In this document: piece by piece, positions 20,589 to 30,675 of the stretch
How the letters are laid out: each line of letters starts with the position of its first letter
Position numbering within the stretch: position 1 is the stretch's first letter
Source of the DNA: Lactarius indigo
Taxonomy: Eukaryota; Basidiomycota; Agaricomycetes; Russulales; Russulaceae
Direction of reading: 5' to 3'
Length of the DNA stretch: 64,000 bases
Assembly (NCBI GenBank): GCA_025766275.1
Contig: JAFKAC010000070.1
Span: 124,001-188,000 of the forward strand
The notes under the pieces: model-generated
The model's database searches: none
The model's input: only the letters and a program-made list of their open reading frames with translations
Told to the model about the DNA's origin: nothing
Position numbers and translations under genes: made by a program

Positions 20589-22931
20589 ATGGCCACATGG
20601 TCCACACCCACAAACTCAAACAATGTGCCCACTGGCATATCTCTTGGGACTCCAGTACACACTTGCAGTTTGACTACTGGCTTTCTCAACAAAAAATACC
20701 TCATGCAAGATGAGATCTATAATGCCATGTCACATGAAATGTCCCCTTTTTTTCTTGGTCCCATGCCTCCTCAATTATTTCTCTCTACTTTTCTTCTGAG
20801 TTTGAAAGTGCTGTCCTTCAAGTTCAAAGTGGGCCTGTTTGATGCTCTAGCCAACCTTTGGACTGAGGTTCTCATGTACAAGGTATTTGTGAGTAATTGA
20901 TCCCTCAGAGCTTTTTTGGTACTGAAAAGAATCCCTCAGATCGACATCGTTCAACCATACCTCAAGACACTCTATATTTGCGACACATCACGTTCACCAG
21001 ACAAGGCTACCACCAACCTGTCAGTTTCCTTTTCACCTGATTGTACAGTTTATGACCAAGTGCACAAAACCATCCTCAGAGCCAATTCCACTCTCAGCGA
21101 CATCTGAATCGAATTTAAAAGCAAAGCGGAGGAAGATGCCTTCTTGGTGAATTTCCCAGACGGAGGACAATCCATTTCAAGTTCCAATTGACTCATGAAC
21201 CAAGCTCCGAAAGGGGTCTCGACAGCTGGGCAGATCACTGTGTACGCGGCTCTGCAACTTGACTGCCAGTTCCGTATGCATGTCTTCAGTATCCTTGTCG
21301 TCAATGATTACATAAGACTTATTCGATGGGACCGAAGTGGCGCAATCATCACTGCACCCATCTACTACTGATGAGATCCCGAACTATTAGACTTTTTTAT
21401 CCATTATGACCAAGCAGGGAGACAGGAGTGAGGACACGACAACAGCATTCGCAAAGCCACGCCAGAAGAGACTCTAAAGGCTGTTACTGCTGATGATCAA
21501 TTCCGTATTAATCAGGACCTCTTTGTCATCACCATCCCTTGTCATACATACCAGCCAGGTTGCAGCAACTTCGTCATCAAACCACCTGTTTGTCAACTTT
21601 ATACACCTCCTGGCCGCATGACCCGTACCTCCATTGCCTTTGATATTGAGAGGAACTCTGTCATCTTCTTCAAGGATTCTTGGAGGGTCACCTGTGATGG
21701 AATGGAGAGAGAGGGCAACATCTACAAGACTCTTAATAATGTGAAGATACCCAATGTCCCTCACTGCGCAGCCTCCAGTGATGTTGGCGTGGACACCTAC
21801 CACTCTACATGTACTGGCCAATTTGCTAACGAACCTTGGGCGCTGAAGTCTACACATGAATTCACTTGTCACCATCACCATTGATTAATTCTTGACGATG
21901 TCGGCAAAAAATTAAATACCTTTCAATGCAGTAGGGACATGGTACATGCTGTTCACGCAGCATTAATTGGTGTGTATATAGCCCTCTTTACTGTTGACTG
22001 CTGATTGACTATTTTTCTAGCTCACAGGGACGCTTTCGAGAAGTGCAAGATCCTTCATCACGACATCAGCCCCAACAATACATTATTGACAGAGAGCACT
22101 GACTTCGACTCATTGACTGGGACCTTTGTAGCAGGTCAACCCGGGTGATCCATCTGCAGGGAGTGCTTGCCAGGCCACCCATACGGTATGTTATTCCAGT
22201 CCTTCCACCCAGCACTTTCCCAACAATGACTGTTTTGCAGGGTACATGGCAGTTCATGGTGGCAGACCTCATTGAGAACCCCAACATCAATCAAACTTTC
22301 ATTCACGACATTGAGTCTGCCTTCTTTGTCTTACTGTGGATGGCTCTCCACTATCTCCATTGCAGTTGGGATGTGGACTGCCTATCTAGCTTCGTTGACA
22401 GTCTTCAATCCACATGTCTACGGAAACACGGGAGGACTGACAAAACTCATGTTCATGTGTGGTGACCAAGAACTGAACAAACTCAACTTAACTGACAATG
22501 TCCCTCTTGTGGAGCTACTGCGCAATTTGAAGGAGTTACTCTCCATTCGTCATAGGGATCGGCCAACTTATGCTCACAAGTTCAAAATAAAGGACGTGAT
22601 CCATCAAGCTCAGGGAATCAAACCAACTTTGAAGCTGGCCGCTGTCAATGAACAAGCATTCAAAAATGCACTGGCAGACTATGAACTTTATATGTCGGCC
22701 CTCGACAATCACAATGCCGCTATCCTCACCATCAAGCAAGTCATCAATCAAGAGAATGCTTGGCCAGCCTTTGAACCTGCCAATAGGCAGAGGCTTCTTC
22801 TCTCACATGCAGTGAGGCGGGGTTTACATTCGGGCTCCAAGAGATGCAGGGAAGCCGCACTGGAGTGTGAAGGTGGAGACCTCATGGAACGGCAGTCCTT
22901 GCCAAAGCGAAACAAGAACCTTCCAAAGTGA
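20589..22931 (+). pseudogene. FunK1-type fungal protein kinase, decayed
   Basis: Host-type gene family expanded in Basidiomycota, predicted Ser/Thr kinases of unknown target. The start at 20589 (MATWSTPTN) opens an N-terminal region with FFLGPMPPQLFL. Then come YAALQLDCQFRMHVFSI, RLIRWDRSGAIITAPIYY, YTPPGRMTRTSIAFDIE with FFKDSWRV, and FANEPWA. After an intron ending near 22020, the catalytic loop reads ILHHDISPNNTLL (usually HRDISPNN). The C-terminus ends with a basic RNKNLPK tail. TGA codons at 21105, near 21189, about 21368 and near 21428 interrupt the middle; each could be a former CGA. HHD in place of HRD also suggests decay. It lies between transposon fragments with no other host gene nearby. 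Confidence 0.85.
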
Positions 22932-22934
22932 AAC

Positions 22935-23230
22935 AAGTCCCTGTAATCAATCACGTCACGTATTTTTATGTACTGTATCACTCATGTCTTCGTGTCTGTT
23001 GTAATTCCTCACATTGCATGCAATGAATATCGGTAGTCCCTTCGATTGATCACATCGCATTTCTTTATGTATCACTCATGCCTCACATTCCCCTGTGTGA
23101 CTTGCAGAATTTCAGCAGTCCCTTTAATTGATTGCGTCGTGGTTTTTTTTATGTATCACTCATGCCTCATGTTCCTCTGTCCATCCTCCATCCAATGACT
23201 CTCAGAATTTCGGCAAGGTCCGAGCGTTCG
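22935..23230. repeat. Degenerate tandem repeat downstream of the kinase
   Basis: Three imperfect units of about 80-100 bases share the order GTCCCT, (A/G)ATTGATYACRTCGC, TTTWTGTATCACTCATGCCTC and then TCC. Nothing coding is seen. Confidence 0.55.
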
Positions 23231-24690
23231 CTTATAGCAGGGCCCACTTTTTTGCCCCTCGATGACATCAATGCCCCCCTGACGTGTTCCCAAGGCTCTG
23301 AAAGCAAAGGCTGTCAACGACATCCCCTCAGACCCACAGGAAGGCTCTCCAGCTCCAGCAGCCCCAGTACCCTCTGGTCCTTTGACTGGCTGGGCTTGGC
23401 GTACTCATTCCCGTGTGCCAGTGAGTCCAATGACGTTCAGCTTTGATTATAGCTCTGGCAACTACCACTTAGTCTGCTGCTACGAAGGCCAAAGCTGTCA
23501 ATGATGTCCCCACTGGCACAGACCCTCAAGACTCTTCAACTCCTGCTGCCCCAGTGCCCTCTCATCTGACTGGCCAGCATCGGTCTACTTGGACTTGTCT
23601 GCTGGTGAGTTCGATATCATTCTAACATTGCATCAACGACTACAAACCCGCAATTAAGCCTGTTGACAACGACAATGAAGAATTTGAGCTTCCCGACATT
23701 GATAGCGACAGTCCCGAGGTTGAGCCAATGCTTGATCTCTCAAAAGGATTCCTTACCCCACAATCTACTACTCTTGGCACCTTGGACTCCAACACTTTGC
23801 CTCCAGTCAGCAATATGGAGCACCTTTTTGACGAATTTTGTAATGAGGTTGGTGAGATGATGAGACGATGCAGTGCGTGTTTGTAAGCCATCTCATTTTG
23901 TATTACTGGTGCTGTGGTTTTGACGAAGCACTAGGAAGGAGGGCCTTAGTGATGAGAAGGCGCATTGTTATGGCCTGACTATGGGTAATAGTAACCTTCA
24001 GAAACACTTGCTTGTGAAGCGTAAGGCCTTGTACATGGACGCTGCCAAGACACATAACTGGAAGCACAAGTTTTTAGATATGCAAGCCAAGCCTACCAAC
24101 CAGGGAGACACACCAGAGCATGTGCTTCCAGAGTACAGTTACAGCATATTCATCCAATATCTCATCCACTTCATCATTGTGGATGACCAGGTAAGCATTT
24201 CCCTGCTTGACTTCCATCTTAACTTCATCTTTTCTCGACCCAGTCACTTTATGTGGTTGACTGCCCTGAATTTCGTGATATTTGTTGGCTTCTCCGACCA
24301 CAACTTGAACACATCCCACATCGTGACATGATACGTGAACAAATTACCGTTGAATGGGGGCATGCCTTCAAGGAATTGCGTGCTGAACTCACTGTAGGTC
24401 ATCTCCTTGGTACTGAGCGATGACGAAGTTATATTAACCTGTAACTGTAAGAAATTGTGTGGTTGGATAAGTTTCACCACGGATATCTGGTCAAGCGCAT
24501 CCCTAACCCCATACCTTGCTGTAACATCACACTGGATTGCACGGACTCCTAACAATAATCTCTGTCTGAAAGCTGCTTTAATTGGCTTTCATTGCCTCAC
24601 GGGTGCACATACAGGTACAAACATTGCTGAGGCCATCTTGTCTCTCATTGATTGCACCCATATTACATCAAAGGTATGTGACCATTGATG
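23230..24690 (+). pseudogene. hAT-4 transposase, N-terminal and central part
   Basis: A third hAT lineage with a many-exon gene. 23290-23600 has two related Ala/Pro-rich exons (KAKAVND followed by PAAPVPS) separated by an intron-like gap. 23640-23880 is an acidic segment. 23960-24190 encodes the BED-type finger tail GNSNLQKHLL and LPEYSYSIFIQYLIHFIIVDDQ. After a 53-base GT-AG intron it continues VDCPEFRDICWLLRPQ, EHIPHRDMIREQ, then ISFTTDIWSSASLTPYLAV, with the first catalytic aspartate, and ALIGFHCLTGAHTG. Frame breaks occur near 23900 and 24420. Confidence 0.8.
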
Positions 24691-24699
24691 AGCTAGGTT

Positions 24700-25272
24700 G
24701 TCTCTACATGTCAGGACACTGCCCAAAACAACCTGAGCTACCCTGGGTTCAGGGAGGTGTGAAGCCGCGTTGCCGATCGTGCAGGCCTTCGCGGGACTCG
24801 CTACTTCGTACAGCGGTCGGCCGATTCGGGGGAAACGTCGCTCTAAAGCGCCGAAGGGCGCGCGATGGTGCAGCACTTAGGGGAACACGGTGAGCAAAGG
24901 GAACTGGGACCCTCAGAGCTCTAAGCTCTGAGGGAAAGCAGACTAAGATTAACTGGGGGAAAGGGGTAGTTACAGGATGTTTATATACATGGAAACAGAG
25001 GTATTGATCTAAATATAAAGTAGACCCTAGAGGGCAACCAAGTGAGGTCACAAAGCGAAAGGAATGGAATGGGCCAATGCCCAAGATTGGCCGAAGTGCG
25101 GGCAAGTCGGCCACCAGAGTGATACGGAAAAGTGCCCAATATCGGCCGAAGCGTGGGAAAGTGTGGGCCGCCAGAGCGGTGCAAGATGGTAGTAAAAGAT
25201 GACAGATCCAAAAACAGTAATTTACCTGGCCAGCCATGTGCTGGGTGTATTACCGTGTATCGAAACCAACAA
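24700..25272. mobile_element. GC-rich insertion in hAT-4, LTR-like
   Basis: A 573-bp block bounded by TGTCTCTACATG and CGAAACCAACA, with far more CpG than its surroundings. It splits the hAT-4 gene at an intron. It holds a near-perfect hairpin at 24911-24935 (CCCTCAGAGCT, 3-base loop, AGCTCTGAGGG) and a TATA-like TTTATATACATGG near 24980. The ends fit a solo LTR (TG...CA), but I could not find a clean target duplication, and AGGTTGT/ACAACCT at the borders could instead be short inverted termini. Confidence 0.5.
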
Positions 25273-25284
25273 CCTTACTGAACA

Positions 25285-25585
25285 CTGTAGATCGGGGATT
25301 TCACTCTTGACAATGCCTCAAATAATGTGGCCGCTATGAAAGAGTTGGAGATATTGCTTGCCGCTGAGCGTGACTTCGCATTCAATCATCTCAACAATCA
25401 TATCATGTGCTACCCCCACATCATCAACATCTGCACCACCCACATTGTCGCTGCAAGTACTCAAGTCAGCAAGAAATACCTCAATAGTAACGGTTTGGAT
25501 GGTGATGACAATGACAATTTTGATCCTATTTACCCTCGTTGTCACAAGGGCATGCTCAGCTTGGTTCAGTATTCCTTCCTCTCCT
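25285..25585 (+). pseudogene. hAT-4 transposase, core continued
   Basis: Resumes after an intron ending in TGTAG with DFTLDNASNNVAAMKELE (second catalytic aspartate region) and HIMCYPHIINICTTHIV, the hAT C/H motif. It loses similarity after about 25585. The dimerisation domain is missing. Confidence 0.85.
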
Positions 25586-26040
25586 TTGCCATCTTGCAAT
25601 GTGGGGCAGCAATATGCAATTGCTCTGCCTGTCACTTGCATGCCATCTCCTTCCACTCCCTCTCATAATTCCTCTTTATGTCAGGTCCCTTCAGCAACTG
25701 TGAGAGCCACTTGAAGTTGGAAGAGTTCATCTTCTGTGATGGTGTGGGTTGTGGCTCTGGTGTTGGGGTCAATGATATTGTATAGTGATTGTGGTGCTGG
25801 TGGTACTGAGAGAGGGTCATCAGAGACCACTCCTGTTGTGGGTATGGGAAATTGTCACAATACCTCAGACAGGTCTGCTGCATCATTGCCTGGCAGCTGA
25901 CTTCACAGACTTGGCCCACTGTCTAACATTGACATGGTCGAGCAGTTCTTTTGGCATAGACTATGGTAGTCTCCAAAGACCAAAGTCTGCAGAGTTTGCT
26001 CTGTAGTCGAATGGATTAATGCTGGCTTTATTATTTCACT
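25586..26040. other. Unassigned; right part probably the 3-prime end of the Copia D 5-prime LTR
   Basis: No recognised protein. A minus-strand frame at 25919-25632 is Pro/Gln-rich and could be chance. The last 80 bases, ending ATTTCACTCAGTATTACA, precede the first Copia D coding region and are where the 5-prime LTR should end. The start motif TGTTGGAACG of the 3-prime LTR does not occur here, so the LTR would be truncated. Confidence 0.4.
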
Positions 26041-26067
26041 CAGTATTACAATGAAACTCTGATACTG

Positions 26068-28398
26068 ATGTTCTCAAAGCCAACAGATTTATCACCAACT
26101 ATGTCCTTGCAACTTACTGCTCTTGTCCCCGTGTTTGATGGCTCTAACTGGGCCATCTGGTCAAATGCCATGCAAGCCTTCTTCATGTCCCAAGGACTCT
26201 GGGGTTATGTCAATGGTTCTATCCCTCTCAACACAACTGCCACCACTGACGTTCAAGCTGCTTGGCGTCGCAGTGATGAGATGGCTAGGGGTAATCTTAC
26301 CCTTCATCTCTCTCCTGCGATCCAACAAGCTGTCACTGGTACCTCTGCCCAGGTTCTCTGGAATGCAGTTAAAGATCACTATGGAGTGGTCTCTTTACCC
26401 CGCATCTACAAGGACTTCAAAGAAGCGATTTCTATTCGCTTCAATCCTAACCAGAACCCTGTAGCAACATTCGAGAAGATGGCAGCTGCCTTCTCTCGTC
26501 TTGGGGCAATAACAGTCGGCACTGGTGCTAATGCTACTACGCTTGCGATAAAGCCCCCCCTTCAGGTGTTAATTGCCATGTCCGCTCTTCCTCAGAAATG
26601 GGAAAATCTTATTCCCATTATCTGTAGTGCCACTGCCACTACAGATCTCAAACTTGACTCAGTTGCTGCTGTAGTCATCGGGCAGTTTGAGACCAAAACT
26701 AACTGCGGACAGCACAAGGGTGCTCACAATGCGCAGAAGCTTTCTGCCATTAAGCGCAAGCATGATAACCCTCACTTTTCTAAGCAGGGTAATCAGCAGC
26801 AGCCGCATACCTCTAATGCCCCTGGCCCGTCTTCCCAGCAGCAGCCTAGCCAGCAGTGTGGAGGACGTGGTTCCAGCTGTGGCAGAGGAGAAGGGAAAGG
26901 CAAAGCACGTGGCGGCGCTCCCCAGTATTCCCACATAGCTTCTGTTGCCACACTATCTCCACCTACTTCTCACAAGGTGATCCATATTGGGTCATCTGGG
27001 GTCTCTACTCGTACAGAAGTCGAATCCTCTACCCCTCAGAGGTCTCCTGGCTTCTTTCCTTCTGTTAATACCACTATGACGCTCGCAGAGTGGCTGAATG
27101 TACCCGCTACAGTTCAGACTGCGAAGACACTTGAGCAGCGCTTCACCGATGTGGATGCACAAATGCACCCTCGGATTGAGAAATTTATTGACGAAGAATA
27201 CGACTCCAATTTTGACGTTGATATGTCGCGACTGCCTCCAGCAGGCGCACAATCAATAATTGATATTGAGAGTCTAGACAACTCTGAGATTGCCACCTAT
27301 TGCAGTGAGTCATCTAATGCCCTGCAAATAGACTTAAGTGATCTGACAGTATCGGATCTTGACTCGGTAACAGATAACCGAGCTCAGACACCTGATTACT
27401 TCGATCCAGAGACAGTTGAGGCAGACGAGATAACAAAAATGTGGGAACAACTGGCATTTACTGGTTCTGGTTCTATTCCAAGAGTTCCTTCTCATGAACT
27501 AATTCTTGCTGCATGGACTAGAAACCAGCAATTCCTACACTCTCAGGGGCTTCCAATGCACCCCAACTTTGGTACTTTGGTATCTCTGCCGGGCTCACGG
27601 GCAGAAACCCCCGAACACTTTCTAACCGGTCCAGATGAGGTCCTGGATTGGGGTTCCGATGAAGAAGAGTACATGACTCCTTCATTTTGCTTATTACGTG
27701 CTGACAATGTTCTAGAATTAGTCTTGCCCCCAAGAAGTCTAAAGGGTGGCAGATATAATAATAATAATGTAGTAGTGTTGCATGTAACGAAGTTGTCTGA
27801 AATGTACAATATTAGCAGCACTCTTCTCGATTTTCTTGAGTGTGAGCATAATGAGTACTTCAGCCAATGCGCAGAATGTCTGAAGCGTACAAAAAATATG
27901 TGGCTCCTTGACTCAGGAGCCTCAGCACATTTTACCAACCAAATTAGTGATTTTATCGAGTATAAGTCACTACCCAAGTCTGAAAGAATACCTGTTAAAA
28001 CTGCGGCTCATATGATATATGTTGAAGGAATAGGAACAGTCTTGCTTGAGCATTATCTTGCAGACAAGCTTGTAACTACACGAGTTCATCCAGTCTTTCA
28101 CATACCCTCTATGAGCATGCGGCTTTTATCAATGGGAGTCTTTTTACAGCAAGGATTGCACGTTTTGGGGAATTCGCAGCATATAAACTTGCTAAGAAAA
28201 AATAAAACAATTGTCCAATGTAAACCCCTAGTTCACAGACAATCTCTATATTGGCTAGATGCCTCTATTTCTACTCTAATTGAGTCGCAACATGCGAACA
28301 TCAAGATCAGACGGTACCAGGAGATTTTCCTGAGCAACCTGAGTCTGGTCCTTCTAGTGCACCAGGTGATATTCCACACCTTTCGGATGATGAAGTAG
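26068..28398 (+). CDS. gag: Copia D gag-protease polyprotein
   Basis: 776-codon open frame. The alternative start at 26101 (MSLQLTALVPVFDGSNW) fits the Copia gag start better. Residues about 12-230 form the gag domain: WAIWSNAMQAFFMSQGLWGYV, TSAQVLWNAVKDHYG, and the PLQVLIAMSALPQKWENLI block. A Gln/Gly/Arg-rich linker follows. I see no CCHC knuckle. An acidic, Ser/Thr-rich stretch of about 330 residues precedes the protease site WLLDSGASAHFT near residue 612, then HIPSMSMRLLSMGVF. It ends after the pre-integrase part (YWLDASIS) in a frame of junction sequence. This is the longest open frame of the window. It may make Gag but cannot supply integrase. Confidence 0.88.
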   Translation: MFSKPTDLSPTMSLQLTALVPVFDGSNWAIWSNAMQAFFMSQGLWGYVNGSIPLNTTATTDVQAAWRRSDEMARGNLTLHLSPAIQQAVTGTSAQVLWNAVKDHYGVVSLPRIYKDFKEAISIRFNPNQNPVATFEKMAAAFSRLGAITVGTGANATTLAIKPPLQVLIAMSALPQKWENLIPIICSATATTDLKLDSVAAVVIGQFETKTNCGQHKGAHNAQKLSAIKRKHDNPHFSKQGNQQQPHTSNAPGPSSQQQPSQQCGGRGSSCGRGEGKGKARGGAPQYSHIASVATLSPPTSHKVIHIGSSGVSTRTEVESSTPQRSPGFFPSVNTTMTLAEWLNVPATVQTAKTLEQRFTDVDAQMHPRIEKFIDEEYDSNFDVDMSRLPPAGAQSIIDIESLDNSEIATYCSESSNALQIDLSDLTVSDLDSVTDNRAQTPDYFDPETVEADEITKMWEQLAFTGSGSIPRVPSHELILAAWTRNQQFLHSQGLPMHPNFGTLVSLPGSRAETPEHFLTGPDEVLDWGSDEEEYMTPSFCLLRADNVLELVLPPRSLKGGRYNNNNVVVLHVTKLSEMYNISSTLLDFLECEHNEYFSQCAECLKRTKNMWLLDSGASAHFTNQISDFIEYKSLPKSERIPVKTAAHMIYVEGIGTVLLEHYLADKLVTTRVHPVFHIPSMSMRLLSMGVFLQQGLHVLGNSQHINLLRKNKTIVQCKPLVHRQSLYWLDASISTLIESQHANIKIRRYQEIFLSNLSLVLLVHQVIFHTFRMMK

Positions 28399-28406
28399 AG
28401 CAACAA

Positions 28407-29311
28407 TTGCTCACCTGCCTTGCTCAGGAAGGGGGAGTCAAATTTCTAGATCTTCTGCTTGCCAAAGCAGTTTCACCAATAGATCTAGACACACCTGATA
28501 CCTCTAATATTCGTGAATGGACCTATTGGGACATTCTTAAAATGCCAAGTGACTCTCAGGAGGAGTGGTGTAATGTGTGCAAAGAGGAACTTGCTTCCCT
28601 TCGCAATCGCAAAGTCTACGAACTTGCTAACCCACCTAAAGGCAGAAAGGTTATCAAGAATCAATGGGTATTTGACTTAAAGTCAGATGGTTGAAAGAAA
28701 GCCAGGCTAGTTGCCAAAGGCTTTTCTCAGGTTGAAGGCATAGATTATGACAAAATAATCTCACCTGTGGTACACTTTGAGACCATCCAGATGATGCTCA
28801 CACTTACAGCGCTGAAGGATTGGCACATCTCTGGACTGGATGTCAAAACAGCCTTCCTATATGGAGACCTCAATGAGGAATTCTACATGGAACAATCTGA
28901 AGGGTTTAAAATCCCTGGCCAACAAAACAAAGTGATGTGCCTTAGAAAAGCCATTTACAGACTTAAACAAGCTGCTCTTGCTTGGTGGAGAGCACTGGAT
29001 AAATCCATGGGCACTCTAAGTTGTACGCATCTACAATCAGACTCAGGTCTGTTTGTAAATGAGGATAGAACAATTGTAGTAATTGTTTACATCGATGATG
29101 TCCTCTTCCTCGGAAAACATAAAAAACAAATTGATTCCCTGAAGCAGCACTTCATGAGAATCTGGGAATGCAGAGACCTTGGTGATACCAAAGAGTTTCT
29201 TTGAATGCGCATACTACGTTCTAAAGGTAGAATCCTGATCAATCAGCAGGATTACCTTCAGAAAGTCTTGCAGCACTTCAAACTGATTAATGCCAAATCA
29301 GTACCCACTCC
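28407..29311 (+). pseudogene. pol: Copia D reverse transcriptase
   Basis: EEWCNVCKEELASLRNRKVYEL and KVIKNQWVFDLKSDG, then TGA at 28692-28694 and ARLVAKGFSQVEGIDYD. Next comes LKDWHISGLDVKTAFLYGDLN, RLKQAALAWW and VIVYIDDVLFLGKH. The YIDD active site is intact near 29089-29100. A TGA at 29202-29204 follows EFL. The frame ends at VPTPLP, where hAT-3 is inserted; the same phase continues at 35503. Confidence 0.92.
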
Positions 29312-29319
29312 ACTACCAG
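29312..29319. repeat. hAT-3 target duplication, left (ACTACCAG)
   Basis: 8-bp duplication; the right copy at 35495-35502 reads ACTACCGG, one transition different. Skipping the element between them restores the Copia reading phase. Confidence 0.9.
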
Positions 29320-29769
29320 TAGTGTTGCTGTGGCTCAGCTCAAATTGGCTGAGCCAGCCAAGCTGAGCTGTTTTGAGCTGAGCCAAGCTGACACATTGGC
29401 TCATGACCAAAATTGGCTCAGCTCGGCTTGTGAGCTGGCTGAGCTGGGCTGAGCCAGGCTCGATTGGGAATGATTAGATTGGGCAGGGCTCGCCCAGCTC
29501 GTGAGTACGCGTGAGTGGGCGAGAACAGTTTCTGTCTGGCTGAGCCAGGAACGAGCTGGCCAAAAATGGAAATATATTTGCTCAATATGCATGTCCGCTG
29601 TCCGCTGAGGCTCTCAGAAGAAAACTGGGTAGGTTCTCTTTCTTGGTGTCTCCTCAGACGACCTTGCGCAAACTCTGACAAAAAAAAAAATAAAACATAT
29701 GTATTGAAGTAGACTACATAGTACAGAGAATATATTTTATGTCTATCTACTGCCCGGGGAATCGAAACT

Positions 29770-30275
29770 GCCTCACCATCATCGTCGCTGTCGTCGTCAC
29801 GGTTGCCGCAGTCGTTGTGGTGGTCATGGTCGTGGTCGCGGTTGCTGCAGTGGTGGTGGTGGTGGTCACAGTCGTTGTCGTGGACACCGCGGTCGTGGTG
29901 GTGGTCGCAATGGTGGTCGTGGTCGTGGTCGTGGTTGCTGCAGTGGTGGTGGTGGTGGTCACGGTGGTGGTCGCGGTTGTCGCGGTCGCCGTGGTTGTGG
30001 TGGTGGTCGCGATGGTGGTCGCGGTCGTGGTCATGGTCACTGCAGTGGTGGTGGTGGTGGTTGCGGTTGTGGTTGCGGTTGTTGTGGTCACCGCGATTGT
30101 GGTGGTGGTCGCTGTGATGGTTGTGGTTGCCACGGTCATGGTTGCAGTCACTGTCGTGGTGGTCATCGCCGTGATCGTTGCGGTTGCCACGGTGGTGGTC
30201 GTGGTTGCGGCTTTGGTTGTGGTTGCAGTCGTGGTCATGGTGATGGTGGTCGTGGTCGTTGCACCACGGGGCTGG
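29770..30275. repeat. GTGGTGGTC-type minisatellite
   Basis: About 500 bases of imperfect units built from GTGGTGGTCGCGGTYGT and GTGGTGGTGGTGGT. One strand reads as Val-rich, the other as His/Asp-rich or Thr-rich protein in every phase, so the long frames here are produced by the repeat. The G-rich strand could form quadruplexes. Confidence 0.9.
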
Positions 30276-30675
30276 CGCCATTGCGCCGTGGCTGCCTTGG
30301 GGGCTTGGGGGGTCGGGGCGACGTTGTCACAGGGCAGGTCTTGCCGCTGCCTTGTTACCTGTGAGGGCACGCGTGTGGGCGAGTCAGTGAGCCACAAAAA
30401 AAAAGAAATACATACCTGATAGCCAAGAGAGAGGGTGGGTCGCAGACCCGTGCCAGTGGTTTGTGCTTGTGCTGGCGAGCACGAATGCGAGTTATGCAAT
30501 GCAATGGCAAGGAAATTTCACAGCCACCACATGTACAATGCACATTCCCACACTCTCGTCTTGGCTCCTGCTGTCTGCTACAGTCTCATCTCTCCTCATC
30601 TCTGCCTGATCTCAGCTGATCTACTTCAACTTGCTTCTTTTATTTTTTTTTGTACTACTCTTGGCTACATCTACT

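Noticed and set aside
24760..24900. GC-rich segment considered as a tRNA or rRNA fragment
   Set aside because: No cloverleaf, no A/B box pair and no rRNA-like core could be found; it belongs to the insertion in hAT-4.
25632..25919. Minus-strand 95-codon frame as a gene
   Set aside because: No motif, low-complexity composition and no supporting start or splice context; left as unassigned.
29418..30499. His/Asp-rich, Thr-rich and Val-rich frames of more than 200 codons
   Set aside because: All phases of a GTGGTC repeat are open; the residues only mirror the repeat unit.
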